DNA of 64,000 bases. Origin: Pseudorhodoferax sp. Leaf265. Its GTDB lineage: Bacteria; Pseudomonadota; Gammaproteobacteria; Burkholderiales; Burkholderiaceae_C. The DNA lies in assembly GCF_001422365.1 (NCBI RefSeq), contig NZ_LMMT01000038.1:201979-265978 (forward strand), written 5' to 3'. Shown here piece by piece: positions 9,445 through 17,272 of this stretch. The notes beneath the pieces were generated by a model. It was given only the letters and a program-made list of their open reading frames with translations. It was not told the DNA's origin and did no database searches. Positions within the stretch are counted from its first letter, which is position 1; each line of letters starts with the position of its first letter. The translations under genes and the position numbers were made by a program.

Positions 9445-10251
9445 GTGCCACCCTTGAGTGCCGTGTTGCTGACGCCACCCTTGGCCGACTGGTCGCTGAT
9501 GGCCGCGCTGGCCGTGGTCCTCGGTGCCGGCTTCGTGCGCGGCTTCGCGGGCTTCGGCTTCTCGGCCTTCAGCGTGGCCGGCCTGTCGCTGCTGGTGGCG
9601 CCCTCGGCCGTCATCCCGTCCATCTTCCTGCTGGAGATCCTGGCCAGCCTGCACATGCTGCGCGTGGGCCTGCGCGACGCCGACTGGCCCTGGCTGCGCG
9701 CGCTGGTGGCCGGCCAGGTGCTGGGCGTGCCCATGGGCGTGGCGCTGCTCGCCTGGCTGCCCGAGGCTGGGCTGCGCTTGGTGATCGGTATGCTGCTGGT
9801 GGTGGCCGTGTTGGCGCTGCGCAGTGGCGTGCGGCCGGCGCTGGAGCCCACGCCGCGCATGCGCCTGGCGGTCGGCACGCTGTCCGGCGTGGTCAACGGC
9901 GTGGCGGCCATCGGCGGCATCGTGGTGGCCGTGCTGCTCAGCACCACGCGCATGGCGCCGGCCGCGCTGCGCGCGACCATGGTGCTGATGCTGCTGTGCT
10001 CCGATGTGCTGGCCCTCGCTTTTGCGGCCGTGCTGCCGCGGGCGGGCGATGCGGGTGTGTTGGTGGGGGTGGACACCTGGCGCTGGGCCGCGTGGCTGGC
10101 GCCGGCCATGCTGGCCGGCATCTGGCTGGGCAGCCACGCGTTCACGCGGGTGTCGCCGGAGCAGTTCCGGCGCCGGCTGCTGGACCTGCTGGGTGTGCTG
10201 GCCGGGCTGGCGCTGGGCCGGGCGGTCTGGGGCCTGGTCGGCACGGTGTGA
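9445..10251 (+). CDS. TSUP-family anion exporter (TauE/SafE)
   Basis: 268-residue polytopic membrane protein (seven to eight hydrophobic segments) with the duplicated motif of the TauE/SafE family, here GFVRGFAGFGFSAFSVAGL near the N terminus and SGVVNGVAAIGGIVVAVLL in the second half. TSUP proteins move sulfite, sulfoacetate, thiosulfate or small organic anions. Placement just after tauABC suggests export of sulfite or another anion released during sulfonate breakdown. The start is a GTG; an ATG at residue 19 (MAALAVVL) is an alternative. Confidence 0.82.
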   Translation: MPPLSAVLLTPPLADWSLMAALAVVLGAGFVRGFAGFGFSAFSVAGLSLLVAPSAVIPSIFLLEILASLHMLRVGLRDADWPWLRALVAGQVLGVPMGVALLAWLPEAGLRLVIGMLLVVAVLALRSGVRPALEPTPRMRLAVGTLSGVVNGVAAIGGIVVAVLLSTTRMAPAALRATMVLMLLCSDVLALAFAAVLPRAGDAGVLVGVDTWRWAAWLAPAMLAGIWLGSHAFTRVSPEQFRRRLLDLLGVLAGLALGRAVWGLVGTV

Positions 10252-10664
10252 CGGCCTCGCAGGGCCGGCGCTGGCGCGGATCGCCCGCGCAGGGGGCGCC
10301 GTGCACCCGCATGGCGCTTCAGTGCCCGCCCGGATGTCTCACGCCATCCGTGCGCTCGGTCGGCGACGCACGGTTGCTGCCCGGTTCATCGGGATGGTCG
10401 CCGAGCAGGCAGGCGGTCCTTCAGCGCATTGCTTTTCTCAACACCCTGTGGGCACAGGCCACCGTGTCCGCTGCATGGTCGTAGGCGTGCCGGCGTAGGT
10501 GAATCGCTGCGCATCGAAACCTGGGGGCCATGCTGGTCGCTGCGCTGTCCGCCTTCGGCCGAGCCGGCCGCCGCTTGCAAAGCCCCTTGATCGACCGGCT
10601 TGCCGGTCTCAGCTGCTGTGCGCCGTGCTGCAGATCGATGCGGCGCCAACGGCATGACACGGCT
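10252..10664. other. Intergenic stretch without a convincing gene
   Basis: About 410 bases between the TSUP gene and converging small minus-strand ORFs. Open frames here are short and Arg/Ala-rich in a way typical of shadow frames. The only structure seen is a 7-bp perfect inverted repeat, GACCGGC-TT-GCCGGTC at 10593-10608, without a T-run on either side, so it is not called as a terminator. Confidence 0.4.
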
Positions 10665-10973
10665 TCAGCGCAGCGCCGCCGGCCCGCGCTGCACGACGCG
10701 TCGCACCAGGTCGTCCACGATGTCCAGCATCTCGGCGCTGTTGTGCCCGGCGGCGCGGGCCACCGCCGCGTGCACGCCGGCCTGTGCGCAAGGCGCCAGC
10801 AGCGCCTGTTCCAGCGCGCACACCAGCCTGAAGCGGCCGATCAGGTCCGCGTCGCTGAGCGTGCGCACATCGGCGCTGGCGGGCGGCGCGGCACCGTCGT
10901 GTGCGGCATCAGTTGCGCTGGGCATCGGCATTGGCATCGACATCGGCATAGTTATCGACATCGACATCGACAT
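10665..10973 (-). CDS. Small hypothetical protein with (M-S/P)n leader
   Basis: 102 residues. The first 18 residues (MSMSMSITMPMSMPMPMP) are produced by a hexanucleotide repeat; the rest reads as an ordinary helical domain, SADVRTLSDADLIGRFRLVCALE through HNSAEMLDIVDDLVRRVV. No family was recognised. Its 5' end overlaps the 3' end of the upstream minus-strand gene by 65 bases in another frame. No good ribosome site precedes the first ATG, and translation could start at any of several ATGs in the repeat, so the real N terminus is uncertain. Confidence 0.45.
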   Translation of the reverse strand: MSMSMSITMPMSMPMPMPSATDAAHDGAAPPASADVRTLSDADLIGRFRLVCALEQALLAPCAQAGVHAAVARAAGHNSAEMLDIVDDLVRRVVQRGPAALR

Positions 10974-11154
10974 CAGCGGGCCGGGCCCGTTGGTCGATGT
11001 CGAAGCGCATCCAGTCTGTCAGGTAGGGCAGCGTGCCCGTCTGCAGCCGGGACTGCACCATGACCACCAAAGCGTCGTGCATCAGGCGGGGAATCTTGCG
11101 ATGCCGCAGGTAGCGCTGGATCAGCACCCGCCCTGCCAGTTCGGTATTGGACAT
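10909..11154 (-). CDS. Small hypothetical protein with Asp-rich repeat tail
   Basis: 81 residues starting MSNTELAGR; this start has AGGAG seven bases upstream, better than the ATG two codons earlier. The body (IQRYLRHRKIPRLMHDALVVMVQSRL...LPYLTDWMRFDID) is a plausible small folded domain; the tail is a D/V/A-rich run (ADVDVDVDNYADVDANADA) encoded by the same hexanucleotide repeat that encodes the Met-rich start of the next gene. No homology recognised. The two genes look co-transcribed and may be translationally coupled. Confidence 0.5.
   Translation of the reverse strand: MSNTELAGRVLIQRYLRHRKIPRLMHDALVVMVQSRLQTGTLPYLTDWMRFDIDQRARPADVDVDVDNYADVDANADAQRN
10919..10975. repeat. Degenerate hexanucleotide tandem repeat
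   Basis: About nine copies of a 6-bp unit varying between GGCATC and GACATC run from about 10920 to 10975. Because the unit length is a multiple of three, changes in copy number would preserve both overlapping reading frames and simply lengthen a Met-rich leader in one protein and an Asp-rich tail in the other. Confidence 0.75.
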
Positions 11155-11281
11155 GCACACACTCCTGACAAGCTCGGAGGCTCCACCCTAGCGCCGTGCG
11201 CGGCCGTGTCTGTACGGCGTCGCACATGGCATGTGTGCGGCAGCGTACGGACCAATTGGCGCCGTCGCCGCAGCATGCGGC

Positions 11282-11596
11282 ATGGGCAGAGGAACCGTGG
11301 TTGCCGTCGAAGCCAGCAGGCGTCTGTTCGCTCTGCGGCTGGCCAACGGCAGCGCATGGGTGTTCTCGCAGCACTCCGGTGTGCCGGTGCAGCTCGGTGA
11401 CCTGCTGCTGGGCTACGTGGACATCGTCGGATTCCGCCTGTTCGCGCACGGTGGCGGGTTCTGCCGTGCCTACCGGGAGGCCGGTCCGTTCAGCCAGGAG
11501 ACGGCGTTGCGCTTGGTGTGTGTGCTGCAGGCGCCGGTGGGCGGGGCCTCTGGCGCTGGAAGGAAAGAAGATGTCGACCGAAGCCTATTTCCATGA
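11282..11596 (+). CDS. Small conserved-looking hypothetical protein
   Basis: About 104 residues. The core MGRGTVVAVEASRRLFALRL, then SGVPVQLGDLLLGYVDIVGFRLF, looks like a small beta-barrel of the OB type found in uncharacterised single-domain bacterial proteins, but no named family was assigned. The start at 11282 was preferred to an earlier ATG at 11231 because the beta-rich core begins there. The 3' end overlaps the next gene by 26 bases, pointing to a two-gene unit. Confidence 0.5.
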   Translation: MGRGTVVAVEASRRLFALRLANGSAWVFSQHSGVPVQLGDLLLGYVDIVGFRLFAHGGGFCRAYREAGPFSQETALRLVCVLQAPVGGASGAGRKEDVDRSLFP

Positions 11597-11846
11597 CGGT
11601 TCGGGCACCGTCCGGTTCTGGGTGCAGCTGGACCAGGCGCCCATCGGCGCCATGGTCCGCAAGGAAACCCTGCACTACCGCTACCACCCGCTGGTGAGCA
11701 ACGACGATCCCCTCGAGACCTACCGCGACAACGCGGCGGAAATCGACAGCGCCGTGCGCCGCCGCGCGGCGGCGGGCTCGGCCGAGCCCATTTTGCTGCG
11801 CGATGCAGACCTCGCGCCGCTCCCGGGCGCCGGGACGGGACGCTAG
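11571..11846 (+). CDS. DUF1488-like small protein
   Basis: 91 residues with a good ribosome site (GGAAGGAAAGAAG before ATG). The order FHDGSGTVRFWVQLDQAPIGA, a central helix beginning DPLETYRDNAAEIDSAVRR, and a C-terminal EPILLRDADL resembles DUF1488 proteins, whose function is unknown. Assignment is by pattern only. It overlaps the end of the preceding small gene and is probably co-expressed with it. Confidence 0.55.
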   Translation: MSTEAYFHDGSGTVRFWVQLDQAPIGAMVRKETLHYRYHPLVSNDDPLETYRDNAAEIDSAVRRRAAAGSAEPILLRDADLAPLPGAGTGR

Positions 11847-11882
11847 CGTCTCACAGGCCGGCTAAGCGGCCTGCCTGCCCAT

Positions 11883-12056
11883 TCATGTCGGGTTGCCCTT
11901 GGTCGCGTAGCGCCGGTGGTCGTTGGAGCCTGGCCGCACGGCAGGCTCGGCCGCTGGAACGTAGGGTGTCCTCATCGCGCTGTTGACGTGGGTCCTGGGC
12001 TGTACCGTGGCCGGCGGCGGTGCCTGTGGCGTGTGGCCTTTGGGTGTCGGGCTCAT
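11883..12056 (-). CDS. Short Pro/Thr-rich hypothetical protein
   Basis: 57 residues beginning MSPTPKGHTPQAPPP, unstructured in composition. The start has ACAGGAAACC just upstream, a reasonable Shine-Dalgarno. It lies downstream of the Crp/Fnr gene on the same strand. No homologue recognised; it may be a real small protein or a chance ORF. Confidence 0.35.
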   Translation of the reverse strand: MSPTPKGHTPQAPPPATVQPRTHVNSAMRTPYVPAAEPAVRPGSNDHRRYATKGNPT

Positions 12057-12165
12057 GCTGGTTTCCTGTGGTGGTGGTGAAGTCCGAAGCCGGCCCATCT
12101 TCGCATCATGCACTGCGGAGCATGGCCGGACTGTGCGCCGGGCAACGCAAGGGGTCTCAGAGCCG

Positions 12166-12933
12166 CTACACCTCGGACAGCAGCCGGTCGTATTCCTTCT
12201 TCACCACGGCATAGCATTCGCAGGAACGGCTTTCGAGGGCAGGCCGGTCCAGCACCGTGATGTGGCCGCGCGCGTAGCGGATCAGCTTGGCTTTTTGCAG
12301 CTTGAGCGCGCTTTCGGTGACGCCCTCGCGGCGCACGCCCAGCATGTTGGCGATCAGTTCCTGCGTCATCGCGATCTCGTTGCCGTCCAGCCGGTCCAGG
12401 CTCAGCAGCAGCCAGCGGCACAGCTGTTGGTCGACGCTGTGGTGGCGGTTGCAGGCGGCCGTCTGCGCCATCTGCGTGATGAGCGCCTGCACATAGCGCA
12501 GCAACAGGCTCAGCACCGGCGTCCGTGTGATGGCGTCCTTGATCGCCCGCGCCGGCAGGCGAAAGCCATGGCCTGCACTCTGCACCACGCCGCGGCTGGG
12601 CGTGGACTCGCCCCCCATGAAGAGCGAGACCCCGACCACGCCCTCGTTGCCGGTGATCGCGATCTCGGCCGACGCGCCGTTCTCCATCACGTACAACAGC
12701 GAGACGATGGCGGTGGTCGGAAAGTACACGTAGCGCTGCTGCACGCCGGATTCGTACAGCACCTGGCCCAGCGGCATCTCGATGTACTCGAGCAGGGGCT
12801 CCCACCGCGCCCGCTCATCGCCGGGAAGCGCCGCAATCAGGCGGTTGTGCCGCGGGTCGCGCACTGCGCCACGCGGTCTCGGATCGGGTTGCACGGAAGC
12901 GGTTCCTTCGGAAGTCAAGGCCGACATTGACAC
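12166..12933 (-). CDS. Crp/Fnr-family transcriptional regulator
   Basis: 255 residues: cyclic-nucleotide-binding-like domain (about 45-150; MPLGQVLYESG, GNEGVVGVSLFMGGES) followed by a dimerisation helix and winged helix (MTQELIANMLGVRREGVTESALKLQ). No N-terminal Fnr-type cysteine cluster is present, so it is probably not an oxygen-sensing iron-sulfur Fnr. The ligand is unknown. This subgroup, with a VYFPTTAIVSLLYVMENG segment, is common in Burkholderiales and Rhizobiales. An inverted repeat just upstream may be an autoregulatory site. Confidence 0.88.
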   Translation of the reverse strand: MSMSALTSEGTASVQPDPRPRGAVRDPRHNRLIAALPGDERARWEPLLEYIEMPLGQVLYESGVQQRYVYFPTTAIVSLLYVMENGASAEIAITGNEGVVGVSLFMGGESTPSRGVVQSAGHGFRLPARAIKDAITRTPVLSLLLRYVQALITQMAQTAACNRHHSVDQQLCRWLLLSLDRLDGNEIAMTQELIANMLGVRREGVTESALKLQKAKLIRYARGHITVLDRPALESRSCECYAVVKKEYDRLLSEV

Positions 12934-13277
12934 ATCCGGATGGGCTGCGTATGTACGCTATCGAACATACACGCCTGCGGCCGGGTGTGCGAAATGTCCA
13001 CACTATGTGCGCAGGCAGACAGTGAGGCCTGTGACTTGGATCAACACTGCGCGCATGAAGATTCGTGCGCCACCGCCGCGGCCCGCCGGCCAGAACCCGC
13101 CGATCGCCCGGCTCGGAGTTTCCGAACGCCGCCGCCTGTTGGCGCACTCGCGGGCTGCAGGCCTTGGCCTGCAGCTGCTATGCGGCAGGCAGGCAATGCC
13201 ATGCCGATGTCCTGCCCCGCGCGGTGCAGCGTGCCACGGCCCCGGTGGCAGGGCATCCCGGATGACGAGGAGTCGAC
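12934..13277. other. Intergenic region upstream of Crp/Fnr gene and small-protein genes
   Basis: About 340 bases with no supported gene. It holds the presumed promoter of the minus-strand Crp/Fnr gene near 12940-13030 and the leader of the plus-strand 69-aa gene. Apart from the inverted repeat listed separately nothing distinctive was found. Confidence 0.4.
12949..12970. promoter_or_regulatory. Inverted repeat upstream of Crp/Fnr gene
   Basis: Perfect dyad GTATGT-N10-ACATAC centred 26 bases upstream of the Crp/Fnr start codon. The half-site does not match E. coli CRP (TGTGA) or FNR (TTGAT). Its position suggests an operator, possibly for the regulator itself. Confidence 0.4.
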
Positions 13278-13487
13278 ATGGTTGAGCATCTTCAAGCCTA
13301 CCTCGTGTGGCGCGAGATGGAAACGAAGGCCCGCGAGGCGGCCGACAGCTTCGCGGCGGCGATCAAGGCGGGCCGGTATCCGTCCGAGGCCGAGATGGGC
13401 GAGCTGAGCCGCCTGCGGACCGCCGCCTCCGCCGCGCTGCACGACATGGTCGAGCGGGCCAAGGGGCTCCCCGAGCGGCCCGCATAG
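13278..13487 (+). CDS. Small helical protein, paralogue of 13659 gene
   Basis: 69 residues, MVEHLQAYLVWREMETKARE onward, predicted as two amphipathic helices. ATGACGAGGAGTCGAC gives a strong ribosome site. It aligns with the 67-aa product encoded about 170 bases downstream: both have Y-x2-W, E, AR and D at the same spacing in the first helix, then an LR...A-S-A...M-x-E-x-A second helix. The leaders also share ATGACGAGG. No known family recognised. Confidence 0.6.
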   Translation: MVEHLQAYLVWREMETKAREAADSFAAAIKAGRYPSEAEMGELSRLRTAASAALHDMVERAKGLPERPA

Positions 13488-13658
13488 CCGGCCCTGGCGG
13501 CAAGGCACGTGCGTTGCCGCAACGGCGTGTCGGCCGACACCACCTGGCGGCATCGTGTGGCGGGCGCGGCCGTCGTTCCTGTCAGACTCGGGGGGCGACC
13601 TCCCTGGTGCCCTGGCCGCCTCCTCTATCTGAACGCACTGCCATGACGAGGTGAAGCC

Positions 13659-13862
13659 ATGCGTTTCGATGACAGCTATGAGGCTTGGCTGGCGGCCGAG
13701 CATGCCGCCCGCGCGGCGAACGACAAGGTGTTCAGCCGCGTGCAGGGAGTCGCCGCCAGGATGAGCGAGGAGGATGCCGAGGTGCTGGCCGCACTGCGTG
13801 GCGATGCCAGCGCCAAGATGCAGCGCATGCTGGAGGCGGCCAATGACCGCCATGCCACCTAG
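13659..13862 (+). CDS. Small helical protein, paralogue of 13278 gene
   Basis: 67 residues (MRFDDSYEAWLAAEHAARA start) preceded by ATGACGAGGTGAAGCC. Helical throughout, ending MQRMLEAANDRHAT. It appears to be a diverged tandem duplicate of the 13278 product. It ends 15 bases before the trypsin-like protease gene, which is likely in the same transcript, so a protease partner or regulator is conceivable but unproven. Confidence 0.6.
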   Translation: MRFDDSYEAWLAAEHAARAANDKVFSRVQGVAARMSEEDAEVLAALRGDASAKMQRMLEAANDRHAT

Positions 13863-13877
13863 CATCCGCAGAGCGCC

Positions 13878-14597
13878 ATGACGGAACCGCTCCTTCTGAC
13901 CACCGCACGGGTCATGACCTTCGACGGCGACCGGCTGCTGACCGGGGCCAGCGGTTTCTTCTTCGAGCGCGCAGCGCGTCTGTTCTTCGTCACGAGCCGG
14001 CACGTGCTGCAGGATGCGCCCAGCAAGCACCATCCCAACCGCATCGAGATCGAGCTGCATGTCGATGCGGTCAATCTCACGCGCTCGGCCATGTTGTCGG
14101 TCTGGCTGTTCAAGGATGGCAGGAGCCAGTGGCGCCAGGGCCTGGATTCGGGTGGCGAGATCGACGTCGCCGTGCTCGAGATCGCGCGCGCGACGCTGCC
14201 CGCGAATGCAGAGATCCGCTGTTTCACGCCCGGCCATCTGCAGGTCGAGCTGGGCCAGGTGGAGGTCGGGACGGGGCTGCTCGTGGTCGGTTTCCCGCTG
14301 GGATTCCACGACACCATGCACCACCTGCCCGTGGTGCGCCATGCCGTGATCGCCTCCGCGTTCGGTATCCGCTTCCAGGGGCAGGGCCTGTTCCTGACGG
14401 ATGCCCGCACGCACCGCGGCACCAGCGGCGCGCCGGTCGTCACGCGCGACGCCACGGCCGGCGCGGCGCTGCCGTGGAAGCTGCTGGGCGTGCACTCCTC
14501 GCGCATCGACATGGGCACGCGTGACCTGGTGCTGGACGAGTCGCTCGGCCTGAACGCGGCCTGGTACGCCGCCATCCTGCTGACGTTGACGGCCTGA
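13878..14597 (+). CDS. Trypsin-like serine protease (S1-type)
   Basis: 239 residues with a complete trypsin-type triad in order: His42 in VTSRHVLQD, Asp96 in EIDVAVLEI and Ser183 in HRGTSGAPVV. There is no signal peptide, transmembrane segment or PDZ domain, so it is not a DegP-type protease and is probably cytosolic. Intracellular single-domain trypsin-like proteins of this kind are common in Proteobacteria, but their substrates are largely unknown. It is encoded directly after a pair of small helical proteins. Confidence 0.8.
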   Translation: MTEPLLLTTARVMTFDGDRLLTGASGFFFERAARLFFVTSRHVLQDAPSKHHPNRIEIELHVDAVNLTRSAMLSVWLFKDGRSQWRQGLDSGGEIDVAVLEIARATLPANAEIRCFTPGHLQVELGQVEVGTGLLVVGFPLGFHDTMHHLPVVRHAVIASAFGIRFQGQGLFLTDARTHRGTSGAPVVTRDATAGAALPWKLLGVHSSRIDMGTRDLVLDESLGLNAAWYAAILLTLTA

Positions 14598-14712
14598 GGC
14601 CCGGAACGCGTTCTGCGCTTGGCGCGCGCCATCGCCGTGCGCCCAGGCCGGCCGGGATGGGAGGCTTCAGGCTGTCGCCGCGCGGCCTTCGTCCTGCACG
14701 CCAGACCCTGGG

Positions 14713-15480
14713 CTACAGCAAGGTCCTCATCCGTGCCGCCGCCGCATGCAGGAACGGCAGCTTCTCGCGCGCCTGGGCCAGCGACATGCGCGCCGTCGGC
14801 GCATGCACCGCAATGGCGGCCCTCGGTTTGCCCTGGCCGTCCAGCACCGGCACGGCCACCGCGATCAGCCCGGCAATGAACTCCCCCCGGTCGTCCGCAT
14901 GGCCCTGGGCCGCGATCTGCGCGCATTCGGCGCGTAGCGCCTGCGCATCGCTCAGCGTCTCGGGCGTGAGCCGCTCCAGCACCAGCTGGCCGATGAGCGC
15001 GTCGCGCTCAGCCGCCGGCATCAACGCCAGGAACAGCTTGCCGCTGGCCGTGGCGTGCAGCGGCACGTGCGAGCCCACCTCCAGCGTGAGCCGCAGCGGC
15101 CAGTGCGCCTCCACCCGGTCCAGATAGAGCACGCGCGTGCCGTCCAGCGTGGTGAAGTTGCAGGTCTCGCCGACCTGCTGCACCAACTGCGCCAGCACGT
15201 CGTGGCGCAGGCCACGCGCGGCGCCGTGGTTCAGCGTGTCGAAGGCCAGCCGGCGCAGCGCAGGGCCGACCACGAAGCTGCGCTCGTCCACATCGCGCGC
15301 GAGAAAGCCACCCTCCTGCAGCTGGCCGCACAGCCGGTGCACCGTGGGCTTGGGCAGGTCCAGCCGCTCGGCCAGGCCGGCCAGCGTGAGCGCATGGCCG
15401 GCCTCGGCCACGGCCGCCAGCACGCGCAGGCTGCGGGCCGCGGACGAGTCTGGGGCGGTCGGGGCATCGGGAGCTTTCAC
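14713..15480 (-). CDS. IclR-family regulator, candidate for isethionate genes
   Basis: 255 residues: N-terminal winged helix (LTLAGLAERLDLPKPTVHRLC, about residues 32-52) and C-terminal IclR effector domain (GETCNFTTLDGTRVLYLDRVE, then PLHATASGKLFLA). It is divergent from the GMC oxidoreductase gene with a 96-bp shared region containing two GGAA/TTCC dyads. In characterised isethionate clusters an IclR-type regulator (IseR) accompanies the dehydrogenase gene, so local control of the 15.6-20.4 kb genes is likely. Confidence 0.9.
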   Translation of the reverse strand: MKAPDAPTAPDSSAARSLRVLAAVAEAGHALTLAGLAERLDLPKPTVHRLCGQLQEGGFLARDVDERSFVVGPALRRLAFDTLNHGAARGLRHDVLAQLVQQVGETCNFTTLDGTRVLYLDRVEAHWPLRLTLEVGSHVPLHATASGKLFLALMPAAERDALIGQLVLERLTPETLSDAQALRAECAQIAAQGHADDRGEFIAGLIAVAVPVLDGQGKPRAAIAVHAPTARMSLAQAREKLPFLHAAAARMRTLL

Positions 15481-15511
15481 GGCGTCATGCTCAGGGTATT
15501 CATTAAGAAAC

Positions 15512-15526
15512 GGAACATTTCATTCC
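15512..15526. promoter_or_regulatory. IclR-type operator candidate 1
   Basis: GGAACATTTCATTCC contains a GGAA-N7-TTCC dyad in the region between the divergent IclR and GMC genes. IclR-family proteins bind pseudo-palindromes of this general TGGAA/TTCCA form. It sits about 32 bases upstream of the IclR start. Confidence 0.45.
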
Positions 15527-15551
15527 AAGAATAATCATCTTCACCGTAATT

Positions 15552-15568
15552 CGGAAGATATCGTTCCG
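15552..15568. promoter_or_regulatory. IclR-type operator candidate 2
   Basis: CGGAAGATATCGTTCCG is a perfect 5-bp dyad with a 7-bp spacer, the same spacing as candidate 1, placed 8 bases before the GMC start codon. Its position would block translation initiation or transcription of the GMC operon when bound. Confidence 0.5.
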
Positions 15569-15576
15569 GAATCAAC

Positions 15577-17202
15577 ATGTCCGAGGTGTTTGACCACATT
15601 GTCGTAGGCGCGGGTTCCGCTGGCTGCGTGCTGGCGGCGCGGCTGTCCGAGGACGCCGCCACGCGCGTGCTGCTGCTCGAGGCCGGTCCGCCCGACACCT
15701 CTCCGTGGATCCACCTGCCCATTGGCTACGGCAAGACCATGTGGAGTCCAGAGGTCAACTGGTGCTACCAGACCGACCCGGACCCGAACATGAACGGCCG
15801 GCGCATCTACTGGCCGCGCGGCAAGACGCTGGGCGGCAGCAGCTCCATCAACGGCCTGATCTACATCCGCGGCCAGCAGGAGGACTACGACCACTGGGCC
15901 GCGCTGGGCAACACCGGCTGGAGCTACGACGAAGTCTTGCCCTACTTCGTGAAGTCCGAGCGCAACCAGCGCGGAGCGATCGCGCTGCACGGTGGCGACG
16001 GGCCGCTGCGCGTGTCCGACATCGGTGCACGGCACGAACTGATCGAGGCCTTCATCGCCGGTGCCGGCGAGATCGGCGTTCCGCGCACCGACGATTTCAA
16101 CGGCGCGCGCCAGGAGGGCGCTGGCTACTACCAGTTGACCACGCACCGTGGCCTGCGCGTGAGCGCTGCCAAGGCCTACCTCAAGCCCGCGCGCAACCGT
16201 TCCAACCTGCGCGTGGAGACCGGCGCCTTTGCCTCCGGCGTGCTGATGGAGGGCCGGCGCGCCGTGGGCGTGCGCTGGCGCCAGAACGGCGTGGACCGCG
16301 AAGCGCGCTGCCGCGGCGAGGTGCTGCTGGCGGCCGGCGCGCTGCAGTCGCCCCAACTGCTGCAGCTCTCGGGCATCGGTCCGGCCGCCCTGCTGGCCGA
16401 GCATGGCGTCCCCGTGGTGCACGACGCCCCCGGCGTGGGCGAGAACCTGCAGGACCATCTGCAGATCCGCCTCATCTACGAGTGCACCAAGCCCATCACC
16501 ACCAACGACCAGCTGCGCAGCTGGTGGGGGCAGGCCCGGCTTGGCCTGCAGTGGTTGCTGGCGCGCAGTGGGCCGCTGGCGGTGGGCATCAACCAGGGCG
16601 GTTGCTTCCTGCGCGCACTGCGCGGGCCGGACGGCCTGCCCGTGGCGACCACGCCCGACATCCAGTTCCACGTGGCCACGCTGTCGGCTGACATGGCCGG
16701 CGGCAAGGTGCATCCGTTCTCGGGCTTCACGATGTCGGTGTGCCAGCTGCGGCCCGAGTCGCGCGGGCGCGTGCGCATCCGCTCGGCCGACCCGTTCGCG
16801 CCACCGTCGATGCAGCCCAACTACCTGGCCACCGAGCTGGACCGGCGCACCGCCGTGGCCGGCATGCAGGCGGCCCGCGCGATCGCGGCCGCGCCGTCGA
16901 TGCGGCCCTACGTGCGGCGCGAGGTCAAGCCGGGCCCCGATGCCGCCGACGAGGCCGCGCTGCTGGCCTTTTGCCGCGACCACGGCGCCACCATCTTCCA
17001 CCCCAGCGGCACCTGCCGCATGGGGGTGGACGAGGGGGCGGTGCTCGACCCGCGGCTGCGCGTGCGCGGCATCGATGCGCTGCGCGTGGTCGACTGCTCG
17101 GCCATGCCCACGCTGGTCTCGGGCAACACCCACGCGCCGGCGGTGATGATGGCCGAGAAGGCCGTGGACATGATCCGGGAGGACGCGCGCAGGCGGCCTT
17201 GA
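15577..17202 (+). CDS. GMC-family alcohol dehydrogenase, candidate isethionate dehydrogenase
   Basis: 541-residue flavoprotein of the glucose-methanol-choline family. FAD-binding VVGAGSAGCVLAARLSED lies at residues 8-25; GMC signature 1 is GGSSSINGLIYIRGQ, signature 2 is GALQSPQLLQLSGIGP; the catalytic pair is in HPSGTCRMG and NTHAPAVMMAEKA near the C terminus. BetA-like members oxidise alcohols. The neighbours (TRAP transporter, Pta, Xsc, IclR) match known isethionate clusters, where IseJ, a GMC enzyme, makes sulfoacetaldehyde. That substrate is inferred from context; other alcohols remain possible. Confidence 0.88.
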   Translation: MSEVFDHIVVGAGSAGCVLAARLSEDAATRVLLLEAGPPDTSPWIHLPIGYGKTMWSPEVNWCYQTDPDPNMNGRRIYWPRGKTLGGSSSINGLIYIRGQQEDYDHWAALGNTGWSYDEVLPYFVKSERNQRGAIALHGGDGPLRVSDIGARHELIEAFIAGAGEIGVPRTDDFNGARQEGAGYYQLTTHRGLRVSAAKAYLKPARNRSNLRVETGAFASGVLMEGRRAVGVRWRQNGVDREARCRGEVLLAAGALQSPQLLQLSGIGPAALLAEHGVPVVHDAPGVGENLQDHLQIRLIYECTKPITTNDQLRSWWGQARLGLQWLLARSGPLAVGINQGGCFLRALRGPDGLPVATTPDIQFHVATLSADMAGGKVHPFSGFTMSVCQLRPESRGRVRIRSADPFAPPSMQPNYLATELDRRTAVAGMQAARAIAAAPSMRPYVRREVKPGPDAADEAALLAFCRDHGATIFHPSGTCRMGVDEGAVLDPRLRVRGIDALRVVDCSAMPTLVSGNTHAPAVMMAEKAVDMIREDARRRP

Positions 17203-17272
17203 TGGATGGCGGAGCGCGCCTGCCAGGGTACAGCGCGCAGTTCTTCAACGAGCGACGAGAAGGAGACAGACC

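Noticed and set aside
10593-10608. GACCGGC-TT-GCCGGTC inverted repeat as a terminator
   Set aside because: Two-base loop and no T-run on either strand.
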